Shown here piece by piece: positions 16,112-23,302 of a stretch of DNA of 64,000 nt. The stretch is from Saprospira grandis str. Lewin. GTDB taxonomy: Bacteria; Bacteroidota; Bacteroidia; Chitinophagales; Saprospiraceae. Each line of letters starts with the position of its first letter. The first letter of the stretch is position 1. Made by a program: the position numbers and the translations under genes. Location: assembly GCF_000250635.1 (NCBI RefSeq), contig NC_016940.1, positions 558,001 through 622,000 of the forward strand, in the 5' to 3' direction. The notes under the pieces were generated by a model. That model was not told the DNA's origin, did no database searches, and saw only the letters and a program-made list of their open reading frames with translations.

Positions 16112-16134
16112 AAATTGAGGACCAAAAAAACTGG

Positions 16135-18489
16135 CTAAAAATCTAGTTCCATCGCAATCACGGGTAAAATTCCACTCTGATATGCATTATAGATCCGATC
16201 TTCTTGAAAATGATAAAACGGCTGATACAAATTATTGAGATTATTACTCATATTCTGCACATCCAAAGAAAGCGTAAGCGAGGATTTTTTATAATTTTTT
16301 CGGTAGGCCAAACGAAAATCTAGCCGATAATAAACCGGGACATCTTCATCGGATTGCCCAAGGCTATAGCCCTGACTTTCGTCAAATACCATTCGGTTTT
16401 GGGCCAAAGAAGCCGCTGTATCGGCGGGCATATAACGGTAACCGCCATTGGCCAACAAACGAGCACTGCACAACAAACGCCCGCCCTTGGGCAAGATCCA
16501 TTCATAGCCCGTAGTAAAATTGGCCACAAAATGATTATCGTAGCGGCTGCGGTACCAATTATTATCAATTGCTCGGTAATTGGACCGAAAAAGCGAGAGC
16601 GAACTCATCAGGAAAAATCCTCTGCGAAATACTTTCTCAATGCTTAGGTCTATCCCATAATTTCGGTTGGCCCCCAAAGAACTAAGCGGAACACGGCCAA
16701 AGCTCTTCCGCTGATTGTACAACCAAAAGGTACTGCCCGCCTCACTGCCAATCGGCTGATTGCTTCCGTACTGATACCAAGCTTCTACCAAAGTAGATAA
16801 ATCGTAGCGAAGCGCCTGCCGCCAACTCAAAATCAAATGCTGAGAGTTGGCAATTTCTAAGGTTTCATTGGGGTTGATCTTAATTTGGGTTTCATAGGTC
16901 CCCAAAGGCAACAATTGACCATAAACACCATAAGATAGGGCCAACTTTGTTTTCTTGCTCGGGCGATACATCAAAGCCGTTCGGGGCTCTAGGCAATAAG
17001 TATTATTATAGCCTTGAAATAAGAAAGCTCCCCCTGCCAAAATTTGCCAACGCTTAGATAAATTCCACTGAATTTGCGCATAGCCTCTGGCCCAGTAATT
17101 AAATTTTAGGCCGGTGGCCAAAAAAGTATCCAAGCGCTCTGCATCATAATTATAATAGTCATGATGCAAATCATACAACTGCCCATAGAGGTTTAGCCCT
17201 GTTTTTAGCCTAAATTTTTGGTCCAACTTTTTACTGTAGACCCCAGAAAGGCTATACTGCTGCAGCAACAAACTATTCGATTCTATACGTGTAGAATCCA
17301 TAGGCGCATTGTTCACATTATAAATTGTTCCGTTGACCGAAGCGCCAGCCGTAGCCTGAAAATAAGCGCCCTTCCCCAAAACTTCACTGTATTTTAGGCC
17401 CAAAGTACCATTTGCCGTGCGGCTGTCAATGCTATTATGGTCCAAGCGGTTAATCCAATTGCTAGAATCTTCTTTAATGAGCCATTGCTCGGAGCCCAAG
17501 CCCCCCAAACCAAAAAAGCGAAGCTCTTTGCGGCGGTCCTTAGATTCCCAACTCAAATTAAAGGATAAATCCTGAAAGGTATTGGCTACATTAGAACGGA
17601 CCACATAAAGCCCAAACTGAGAAAGTACCCCCAAAGTAGAATAGCGATAATTGACCAAAAAACTACTCTGCCCTCTTTGAATTGGGCCCTCTGCACTAAA
17701 ATCAATACCAATCAAGCCAAAGCGAAAACTATAGGCTTGTTGGTTGGGGTTCCCCTTTCTAAAATGCATATCTAAAACTGCGGATTGCGCATTGCCATAT
17801 TCGGCAGCAAAACCACCAGCCGAAAAATCCGATTTGTCTAACAGGGCAATACTCAAAGCCGAAACGCCCCCATTTCTACTCATTGGAGCGGCAAAGTGGC
17901 CCATACCCAAGAGCTCTACGCCCTCTAAGAAAAAAGTTTGGGTGGCCGTGGGGTTTCCCCGAATAATCATGTCGGCATTATTGTCCCAGTAAGATTGCAC
18001 GGCTGGAAAACTAAGGGCCATTCGACTAGGGTCGTTAATAGCCCCAGGGTAGCGCTGCGTTTCCTCCACATTAAAAGAGCGGGTAGAAACAACAGAAAAA
18101 CTATTCAAAGGACGGTTTTCTCTAAAATCATCGCCCCATTTCAAATCTTTTTGGGCCTCCATGCTCGCTTCTAGATAAGCGGGCTTAGAAGAGCGCAAAA
18201 CAATATTATCTGTATAAAACGTCTGATAACCTGCCTTTTGGGCCTTTAGCGTTTGCCGCCCCAAAGGAACTCGGTCCAAACGAAAATAGCCATCGGCATC
18301 TGAGCTAGTAGAAATAATTGGATAACTGTCTTCTACAAAAACAATTACCCCTCCTAAGGGCTCTAGTGTTTCTGCATCTATAAGTAAGCCCTCAATTAGC
18401 TGGCTACCGCCGCTATTGTTGGCCTTTCTTTGGCCCCAGGCAACAGTTAGCAAACTCAGGAGCAGCAAACTTAAGTAATACTTTTTCAT
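16135..18489 (-). CDS. TonB-dependent outer-membrane receptor
   Basis: 784 residues. Signal peptide 1-19 (ends VAWGQ), then a carboxypeptidase-regulatory-like domain (about 32-112: IEGLLIDAETLEPLGGVIVF, with GYFRLDRVPLGRQTLK). A plug domain follows (about 150-265: GAINDPSRMALSFPAV, DMIIRGN, FFLEGVELLGMGHF). The remainder is a beta barrel that ends in an aromatic residue (MELDF). No SusD-like partner gene is adjacent, so it looks like a stand-alone receptor for an unknown ligand (metal complex, peptide or similar). Terminator downstream; a TATTTTTG promoter element lies about 60 bp upstream. Confidence 0.93.
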   Translation of the reverse strand: MKKYYLSLLLLSLLTVAWGQRKANNSGGSQLIEGLLIDAETLEPLGGVIVFVEDSYPIISTSSDADGYFRLDRVPLGRQTLKAQKAGYQTFYTDNIVLRSSKPAYLEASMEAQKDLKWGDDFRENRPLNSFSVVSTRSFNVEETQRYPGAINDPSRMALSFPAVQSYWDNNADMIIRGNPTATQTFFLEGVELLGMGHFAAPMSRNGGVSALSIALLDKSDFSAGGFAAEYGNAQSAVLDMHFRKGNPNQQAYSFRFGLIGIDFSAEGPIQRGQSSFLVNYRYSTLGVLSQFGLYVVRSNVANTFQDLSFNLSWESKDRRKELRFFGLGGLGSEQWLIKEDSSNWINRLDHNSIDSRTANGTLGLKYSEVLGKGAYFQATAGASVNGTIYNVNNAPMDSTRIESNSLLLQQYSLSGVYSKKLDQKFRLKTGLNLYGQLYDLHHDYYNYDAERLDTFLATGLKFNYWARGYAQIQWNLSKRWQILAGGAFLFQGYNNTYCLEPRTALMYRPSKKTKLALSYGVYGQLLPLGTYETQIKINPNETLEIANSQHLILSWRQALRYDLSTLVEAWYQYGSNQPIGSEAGSTFWLYNQRKSFGRVPLSSLGANRNYGIDLSIEKVFRRGFFLMSSLSLFRSNYRAIDNNWYRSRYDNHFVANFTTGYEWILPKGGRLLCSARLLANGGYRYMPADTAASLAQNRMVFDESQGYSLGQSDEDVPVYYRLDFRLAYRKNYKKSSLTLSLDVQNMSNNLNNLYQPFYHFQEDRIYNAYQSGILPVIAMELDF

Positions 18490-18548
18490 AATGTAGGAGT
18501 TCTGTTGGGGGAAATTGGCTAGTCAACTGGGAATTTAGTAGTTTATGA

Positions 18549-18556
18549 CAAAAATA
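18549..18556 (-). promoter_or_regulatory. Candidate -7 promoter element of the TonB receptor gene
   Basis: On the minus strand TATTTTTG fits TAnnTTTG. A convincing -33 TTTG was not found at the usual spacing, only a GTTAA about 25 bp upstream. Confidence 0.35.
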
Positions 18557-18659
18557 CCGTCGTATAGGAACAGCTATATTTAACTTTTTTTAAGGTTTTT
18601 TTTTAAGTTCTACCTTAACTTGCATCATATTTTGTTTCCCCCCTCTTAAGTCCCACAAA

Positions 18660-18725
18660 ATGAAATATTTTTTCGTCCTCCTCTGTCTACTAAGATTTTA
18701 TTCTTTGGCTTCTGCTCAGCCATAA
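18660..18725 (+). pseudogene. Severed signal peptide of a lost secreted protein
   Basis: ORF of 21 codons: MKYFFVLLCLLRFYSLASAQP then TAA. It is a textbook Bacteroidota signal peptide with an ASA|Q-type cleavage site, yet the stop comes one residue later. The GC-rich repeat copy 7 begins within 21 bp. The simplest reading is that a secreted-protein gene lost its body when the repeat arrived, or was deleted up to it. Confidence 0.5.
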
Positions 18726-18745
18726 GGGCCGGCAAGAGTGCCCAT

Positions 18746-18888
18746 GGCCCAGCGCTGCGCAGCCGTGGCCCGCAGGGCCAGACCCAGTTTTTTGAGCGTA
18801 GCGAAAAAAACGCAGGGCCGAGCAGACCTGCGAGCGGCGAAGCATAGCGGCGGCCGACCGAGGCGCAGCCGAGCCGGCCGCGGGCCCC
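18746..18888 (-). repeat. Multi-hairpin repeat, class III (copy 7)
   Basis: From GGCCCAGCGCTGCG to CCGCGGGCCCC, so GGCCC pairs with GGGCC in repeat orientation. Hairpin 2 is GTTTTTT / AAAAAAC with the loop CGCTACGCTC. It follows directly on the severed signal peptide ORF. Confidence 0.9.
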
Positions 18889-18892
18889 AAAA

Positions 18893-18928
18893 CAAAAAAA
18901 AAGAGAGCAACCAACTGGTCTACTCTCT
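18893..18928 (-). terminator. Possible terminator of the three-gene operon
   Basis: AGAGAG / CTCTCT arms with a 15-nt loop and an A run on the left. The stem is short, so the call is weak. Confidence 0.4.
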
Positions 18929-18934
18929 ATTATC

Positions 18935-19717
18935 TTATCGTTTGACTAGCAAGCCTTGTTTGAAGCTGAGGAAGAGGTGGCGCATCTCTCGGAGCTCGGC
19001 GCCAATGCCTAAAATTTTCCATTCATCTTGATAAATCAGCAAGAGCAAGAGCTCGCGATTATAGCGGGCGGCCTGCGGATGATTGCAGCTAATAGGCAGC
19101 AAAAGGGCTTTTTCTTCCTTAAATTCGGTGGCATAATCGGGCCAAGCCTGTAGGCTCCAGCGGTAGAGCGCTCGGAGGCGGCAAAATTCTTCTACGGCCA
19201 AGCCACCGGGGCCGGCCAAATTGTGATTAAAGGCCTTAGAGCAGCAGCGGGCCTCTAGGCCGGGCATATCCTCCTCGGTTAAAAGCTGTTCAAAATGGCT
19301 TAAAAAATCACTAACTTCCTCTTCGGCTAGGGGCAAATCGATTATTTTTTCAGATTCCTCTTCTTGTTCCGTCCCCAGCATTTTGAGGGCTTCGGCGGCG
19401 GCAGATTCGGCAGCGGCCCAAATTTTCAGGCCGGCGGCTTCCTCGACCAAAAGGAGCCAAAGGCTATCATTGTAGCGTTCATTTTGGCCCAGATAAAACT
19501 CCACCTCTACTAAAAGTTGATGTTCATTGAGGCGTTCTTCTTCGCCTAGGCGGATGGCATCGCCTAGTTCTAGGCAAGTTTGAAAAAAGTCGGCGGCCGA
19601 TAAAAAAGGGGCATCTTCTAGGGCATCATTGGCCCAAAGTTGTTGAAAGAGGGCCAAATTTTGGCACTGCAGACAGAGTTGAAATTGCTCTAACCAGGCA
19701 GAGGAGGAAGTAGACAT
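18935..19717 (-). CDS. Unknown protein with an internal duplication
   Basis: 260 residues, acidic, no signal peptide, no recognised family. The two halves look related: residues about 75-115 (RYNDSLWLLLVEEAAGLKIW followed by AAAESAAAEALKML) resemble residues about 212-250 (RYNRELLLLLIYQDEWKILG followed by IGAELREMRHLF). A strand-rich end with a W-K-I-x(G/A) pattern is reminiscent of NTF2-like folds, but that is only a suggestion. Two acidic, Glu-rich patches separate the halves. Last gene of the operon, 11 bp after the lipoprotein gene. Confidence 0.7.
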   Translation of the reverse strand: MSTSSSAWLEQFQLCLQCQNLALFQQLWANDALEDAPFLSAADFFQTCLELGDAIRLGEEERLNEHQLLVEVEFYLGQNERYNDSLWLLLVEEAAGLKIWAAAESAAAEALKMLGTEQEEESEKIIDLPLAEEEVSDFLSHFEQLLTEEDMPGLEARCCSKAFNHNLAGPGGLAVEEFCRLRALYRWSLQAWPDYATEFKEEKALLLPISCNHPQAARYNRELLLLLIYQDEWKILGIGAELREMRHLFLSFKQGLLVKR

Positions 19718-19728
19718 ATAGGCTATTT

Positions 19729-20097
19729 TTAATTAGATGGGACCGTGTGTTGCATGCGTTCTTGTAGGCGAAGGAGCTCGGGGCATTGTTCGGCCTGTTG
19801 TTGTTCAAACTGTCGGATGAGCAGTTCTCGGTTTTGGCGATTGAGTTTTTGCTCTAGTTCTTGCAAGAGTTGCTCGCCTCCTAGGCAGGCCACATTTTCA
19901 GCCACTTTGAGTTGCATACTATCTAGGAGTTGCAATTTTTGGCCGGGGCTATTTTGTTGCTCGAGGCTATCGTAAAGGGGCAAAAGGACTCGATTACAAT
20001 CGCACCAATCTTTGGCCAAATGCCGCGCGAGTTCATCGGGCGAGGGCTGGCAGGCCGTTAAAGTTAGGGCAAAAATGGAAAAAAAAAGAGGACGCAT
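19729..20097 (-). CDS. Small Cys-containing lipoprotein, paralogue A
   Basis: 122 residues with a lipoprotein signal (LFFSIFALTLTAC, lipidated Cys16). The mature part has CDC (Cys32 and Cys34), a middle Cys (VACLGG) and a late Cys-Pro (AEQCPELLRLQ), with a Gln/Glu/Leu-rich helix between. The same C-x-C ... C ... CP(E/D)L spacing occurs in the next gene upstream, so the two are tandem paralogues. No named family is recognised. It is 4 bp downstream of its paralogue. Confidence 0.75.
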   Translation of the reverse strand: MRPLFFSIFALTLTACQPSPDELARHLAKDWCDCNRVLLPLYDSLEQQNSPGQKLQLLDSMQLKVAENVACLGGEQLLQELEQKLNRQNRELLIRQFEQQQAEQCPELLRLQERMQHTVPSN

Positions 20098-20101
20098 AAA
20101 T

Positions 20102-20443
20102 TTAGCGGAGTTTGGTCAGTAATTGGGCCAAATCGGGGCAACTAGCGGCAATGGCCTCCTCTAGTTGGCCCTCAAATAAGGCGCGTTCTCGGGCGGGCAA
20201 TTCGCGCAAGCTCGTTTGCATCCCATTAAAATCGGCACACTGATGAAAGCTTTTAAAAGCCGTAAGATATTCGCCTCGAGCAGCTGTTTGGGGAGCCGCC
20301 CGAAAAGCCGCCTCCTTGGCAATCAGCTCGGTACTTTCGGCACAATCGCAAACTTTTTTGGCCGCTTCTTGGGGCTGGGGCAACTCTTGAGCAGGGCCCA
20401 AAAAACTAAGGGCAAAGAGCAACTGAACTAAGGTAGATAACAT
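20102..20443 (-). CDS. Small Cys-containing secreted protein, paralogue B
   Basis: 113 residues from ATG 20443 (MLSTLVQLLFALSFLGPAQ); an upstream ATG at 20500 would put polar residues in front of the signal peptide. The mature part carries VCDC, FHQCADF and SCPDLAQLL, the same four-Cys pattern as paralogue A, with two charged helices. Likely periplasmic, with two disulfides or a metal site. First gene of the operon. Function unknown. Confidence 0.7.
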   Translation of the reverse strand: MLSTLVQLLFALSFLGPAQELPQPQEAAKKVCDCAESTELIAKEAAFRAAPQTAARGEYLTAFKSFHQCADFNGMQTSLRELPARERALFEGQLEEAIAASCPDLAQLLTKLR

Positions 20444-20676
20444 AATATTTTGATTTAAAGATAGCCGATTTTTAACGGGGCTATTGGATAAGAAGAACAA
20501 AAATAATAAATCGAAGGCATTTAGTCGAAAATAGCGGTTAACTCATAGAAAACTAGCTGTTTTCGATCTCAAAAAAGTGACCCAAGCAAGACAATCCCCT
20601 CTTTAAGTTGTTAGGAACTAAATAAAGCTATTCAGCCAATAGTCAGGATAGCCCTTCTTTGATATAAAACCATAAT

Positions 20677-21540
20677 ATGCAGACATTTACAGCCGAAGCC
20701 TACAAGCTCCACTTCTATATTAGTGAGGAGACTTTAGGGCAAATTCGTTCTGTTAGTCCCCAAATCACCCCCCAACTTCCTCAACTGATTGATAGCTTTT
20801 ACGAGCGTATGCTCAGCCACCGCAAATTTGCGGCCTACTATGAATCGGAGGCCCAAATTGAGCACCTCAAAAGCCTACACCTACGGTATTGGCAGAGCTT
20901 TTGGGCGGCAGAGGTAGACGATCGTTACATTCAGGACCGAAAGCGAATTGGCGAGGTGCATGCTCGGGTAGGTTTGCCTATGGACCTTTATTATGATGGC
21001 ATTATTCTCTTTTCTCATTTGTTTAAGGCCCTTTTTCGACAAGAAAAAATTGCTTCCTTTGATTTATTGAGCGCCTATGATGAATTGCTCAACTTGGATA
21101 CGGCTTTAGTCGTTGATCGCTACAATTCAATTTCTAATGAGGTCTTAGAATTGCAAAACGCATCTTTATCGACCCCTGTTGCTCAAATTTGGGAAGAAAT
21201 TCTCTTTTTGCCCATTGTGGGCATTATGGATTCTAAGCGATCTAAGGATATTATGGAAACCGTTTTGGGCCAAATTGCCGAAAAGCAGGCCAAGGTTTTT
21301 ATTTTAGACATTAGTGGAGTGGCCATTATGGATACGGCCGTGGCCAATCATCTCCTCAAAATTAGTAAGGCCAGCCGACTAATGGGTTGCCGCTGTATTT
21401 TATCGGGCATTTCGCCAGCCGTGGCCCAAACCATTGTAGAGCTGGGCATTCAATTAGATGAAATTGAAACCAGCGGCAGCATGAAAGAGGCCCTGACTTC
21501 CGCCTTTGAAATTTCAGGATTGCGCATTGCCGCCTCCTAA
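20677..21540 (+). CDS. Globin-coupled STAS sensor (RsbR-like)
   Basis: 287 residues. Residues about 1-155 are a protoglobin/globin-sensor domain: IDSFYERMLSHRKFAAYYES, then the proximal-histidine segment RIGEVHARVGLPMDLYYDG (H95). Residues about 165-280 are a STAS domain with VFILDISGVAIMDTAVANHL, where the MDT threonine matches the phosphorylated site of RsbR/RsbS-type stressosome proteins. A role as a haem-based O2/redox sensor feeding a stress or partner-switch cascade is inferred. No RsbS or RsbT gene lies alongside. A second, stand-alone STAS protein is at 26.3 kb. Confidence 0.88.
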   Translation: MQTFTAEAYKLHFYISEETLGQIRSVSPQITPQLPQLIDSFYERMLSHRKFAAYYESEAQIEHLKSLHLRYWQSFWAAEVDDRYIQDRKRIGEVHARVGLPMDLYYDGIILFSHLFKALFRQEKIASFDLLSAYDELLNLDTALVVDRYNSISNEVLELQNASLSTPVAQIWEEILFLPIVGIMDSKRSKDIMETVLGQIAEKQAKVFILDISGVAIMDTAVANHLLKISKASRLMGCRCILSGISPAVAQTIVELGIQLDEIETSGSMKEALTSAFEISGLRIAAS

Positions 21541-21545
21541 AACAG

Positions 21546-21580
21546 AAAAAGTCGCTCCCAAAATTTGGGAGCGACTTTTT
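21546..21580. terminator. Bidirectional terminator between the globin-STAS gene and pspA
   Basis: GTCGCTCCCAAA / TTTGGGAGCGAC, 12-bp arms around one A, with A and T runs on the two sides. It serves two convergent genes. Confidence 0.9.
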
Positions 21581-21606
21581 TTATCTATGCGCTAGGCCAC
21601 TTTTTA

Positions 21607-22395
21607 TTAAGCGCCTTTATTTTTGTCATCCACCTCAATTTTGATGGTCACATCGCTTTTTTCCTTAATTTCGATGCGTTCCTCCTGAGCGGGAAGCATA
21701 CCCATTTTGCGCTTAAGATCATCCAAAGCTGCAGAAGCAGTTACGGTAGGATCATTGAGTGCAGTATCAATTTCGTCGTCAATGGTTTTGCTCTCATCGG
21801 CCATTTCGCCATAAGCTTCTGCCAAAGACTCTTGCTCCTCTACTTTCTCTTTCATGCGCTCTAGCATGCTCATAGTTCCAGAAGAGTCAATATTCGTCAA
21901 TTGTTTGTTGAGTTTGGTGGTTGCCTTACTCACTTTATCACGAGCTTCTAGGCTGCGCAATTCGTTCTCCCATTTTGCGATTTGGCTCTTGAGCGTACGA
22001 ATTTTGCCCTCCATAGTCGTTACCATACCGTCATACTTCTTCTTGTTCTGAAGAGCAGTTTGGTATAGCTTGAGGTTTTCTTCACGACGAGCCAAAGCCT
22101 CTGTTGCTAGACGCTCAGCCTCGGCCGCTTCCATTTGTCCAGATTGGCCTCTTTTCAATAAAGCCATCGCTTTCTTTTCGTAATCGTCTGCATTTTGCTT
22201 GTAAGTTTGTACTTCGCGGTTGGTACGAATAGCAATTGCTTTCACCTCCGCCAAACTTTGCAGGCTCTTGTCTAGGTCCGTTTTCAAATCGCGAATCCCC
22301 TGCTTTGTCATTTTGATGGGATTCTCTAGTTTATCAAGGGCAGAGTTGGCTTCGGCTTTACCAAGGCGGAACAAGCGCTTCAAAAATTGCCACAT
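21607..22395 (-). CDS. PspA/IM30 (ESCRT-III-like) membrane-stress protein
   Basis: 262 residues, almost entirely coiled-coil helix. The N-terminus MWQFLKRLFRLGKAEANSALDKLENP is the amphipathic membrane-binding helix and the start of the hairpin, matching PspA/Vipp1. ALLKRGQSGQMEAAEAE and a long charged coiled coil follow (about 30-200). The C-terminal tail is acidic/basic (IKEKSDVTIKIEVDDKNKGA). Family members polymerise on the inner membrane and protect it under stress. Downstream of a YbjN-like gene on the same strand, 82 bp apart. Confidence 0.9.
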   Translation of the reverse strand: MWQFLKRLFRLGKAEANSALDKLENPIKMTKQGIRDLKTDLDKSLQSLAEVKAIAIRTNREVQTYKQNADDYEKKAMALLKRGQSGQMEAAEAERLATEALARREENLKLYQTALQNKKKYDGMVTTMEGKIRTLKSQIAKWENELRSLEARDKVSKATTKLNKQLTNIDSSGTMSMLERMKEKVEEQESLAEAYGEMADESKTIDDEIDTALNDPTVTASAALDDLKRKMGMLPAQEERIEIKEKSDVTIKIEVDDKNKGA

Positions 22396-22477
22396 AGGTC
22401 AGATAGTTTAATTGATAGAAGAAGAGCGTTTAAGGCGCTCACTTAGATAAGATGATAAATAAAGGGAAAAAGTTCAA

Positions 22478-22870
22478 TTATTTGGCCGCTACGTCCATAA
22501 ATTCTTCAGCATGCTCCACCAAAGCAATTGCCATGGCGTTAATTGAAGACTCCAATTCGTTGCGGTCCAAGTTTTCTAGGGCCAAAGTGTCGCGGAAAAG
22601 TACCCGACGGCCCTCCTCATCCAAAACAAAGGCGCCATGAATGAGTTCGCGGTTAATCTGTAGCAAACGCTTCAAAAAAGCAGCGTCTTTTTCCTCAATA
22701 TCAAAAATATGCTGCTCCATAACAAGGACATCGCCCTCGCAATCCAGCATTAGGTTACAAATACCCTGATTTTCATTGTTTAATACAAAGAGATTATCCT
22801 CTACGCTTTCATGGCTAATTTCATGGCCCATATCCAGCAGATAATTCTTCACTTTCTCAAAGCTATTCAT
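22478..22870 (-). CDS. YbjN-domain protein
   Basis: 130 residues of the YbjN/type III chaperone-like fold. Features: KVKNYLLDMGHEISHESVED, an acidic strand region (DCEGDVLVMEQHIFDI), then LLQINRELIHGAFVLDEEGR, the typical end of this fold, and a final helix ELESSINAMAIALVEHAEEF. The pairing with pspA on one transcript suggests a chaperone or regulator of the PspA protein, which is inferred from context. A GC-rich double repeat lies between its start and clpC. Confidence 0.8.
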   Translation of the reverse strand: MNSFEKVKNYLLDMGHEISHESVEDNLFVLNNENQGICNLMLDCEGDVLVMEQHIFDIEEKDAAFLKRLLQINRELIHGAFVLDEEGRRVLFRDTLALENLDRNELESSINAMAIALVEHAEEFMDVAAK

Positions 22871-23026
22871 AGGGATGCGGTTATTGTGATTGAATATAAT
22901 AGTCAGTTGCTCCTTGCCCCTGCTCTCTGGCTAATATAGTAGATTTTCGTCGGACTATCAAAGTTAGATTTACAAAATAATAGGCTTTTAATACTTCTTT
23001 TTTATTATTTTATTTTGGGCCTCCGC

Positions 23027-23105
23027 TTTTATAAAAGGCGGCGGTTACTCCCTTTGGTCGTCGAACTGCGCCCTAAAGGGCTTGTTGTCGTTTCGCAGCT
23101 CGCTG
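23027..23105 (+). repeat. Multi-hairpin repeat, partial unit of a double copy (copy 8a)
   Basis: GGGCCTCCGC, hairpin CCGCTTTT-ATA-AAAGGCGG, then GGTTACTCCCTTTGGTCGTC, GAACTGCGC, CCTAAAGGG and TTGTTGTCGTTTCGCAGCTC, where it breaks off. A full unit begins 7 bp later. Same arrangement as at 8122 and 45161. Confidence 0.85.
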
Positions 23106-23112
23106 CTGTTTT

Positions 23113-23232
23113 GGGGCCTCCGCTGCGGCTACGCCTTGCGGCGCTACGTTCCGCAGCTCGCTATTCGCTCGGCCCTTCAGCCCTTCGGGCTTTGGTCTGG
23201 CCCTTCGGGCCACTGCTGCACATCGCTAGGCC
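23113..23232 (+). repeat. Multi-hairpin repeat, class I (copy 8b)
   Basis: Starts GGGGCCT and ends CGCTAGGCC. Hairpin 2 is AGCCC-TTC-GGGCT and hairpin 3 TGGCCC-TTC-GGGCCA. The pspA/ybjN - clpC gap holds only this double copy and the clpC terminator. Confidence 0.9.
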
Positions 23233-23250
23233 AGCTCGACGAGCTAAACA

Positions 23251-23282
23251 AAAAAAGAGCTAGCAAATATTGCTAGCTCTTT
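23251..23282 (-). terminator. Terminator of clpC
   Basis: AGAGCTAGCAA / TTGCTAGCTCT, 11-bp arms with a 3-nt loop. The A run on the left acts as the T run for leftward transcription. Confidence 0.85.
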
Positions 23283-23302
23283 TGCGCTTGGCCCAACTGG
23301 AC

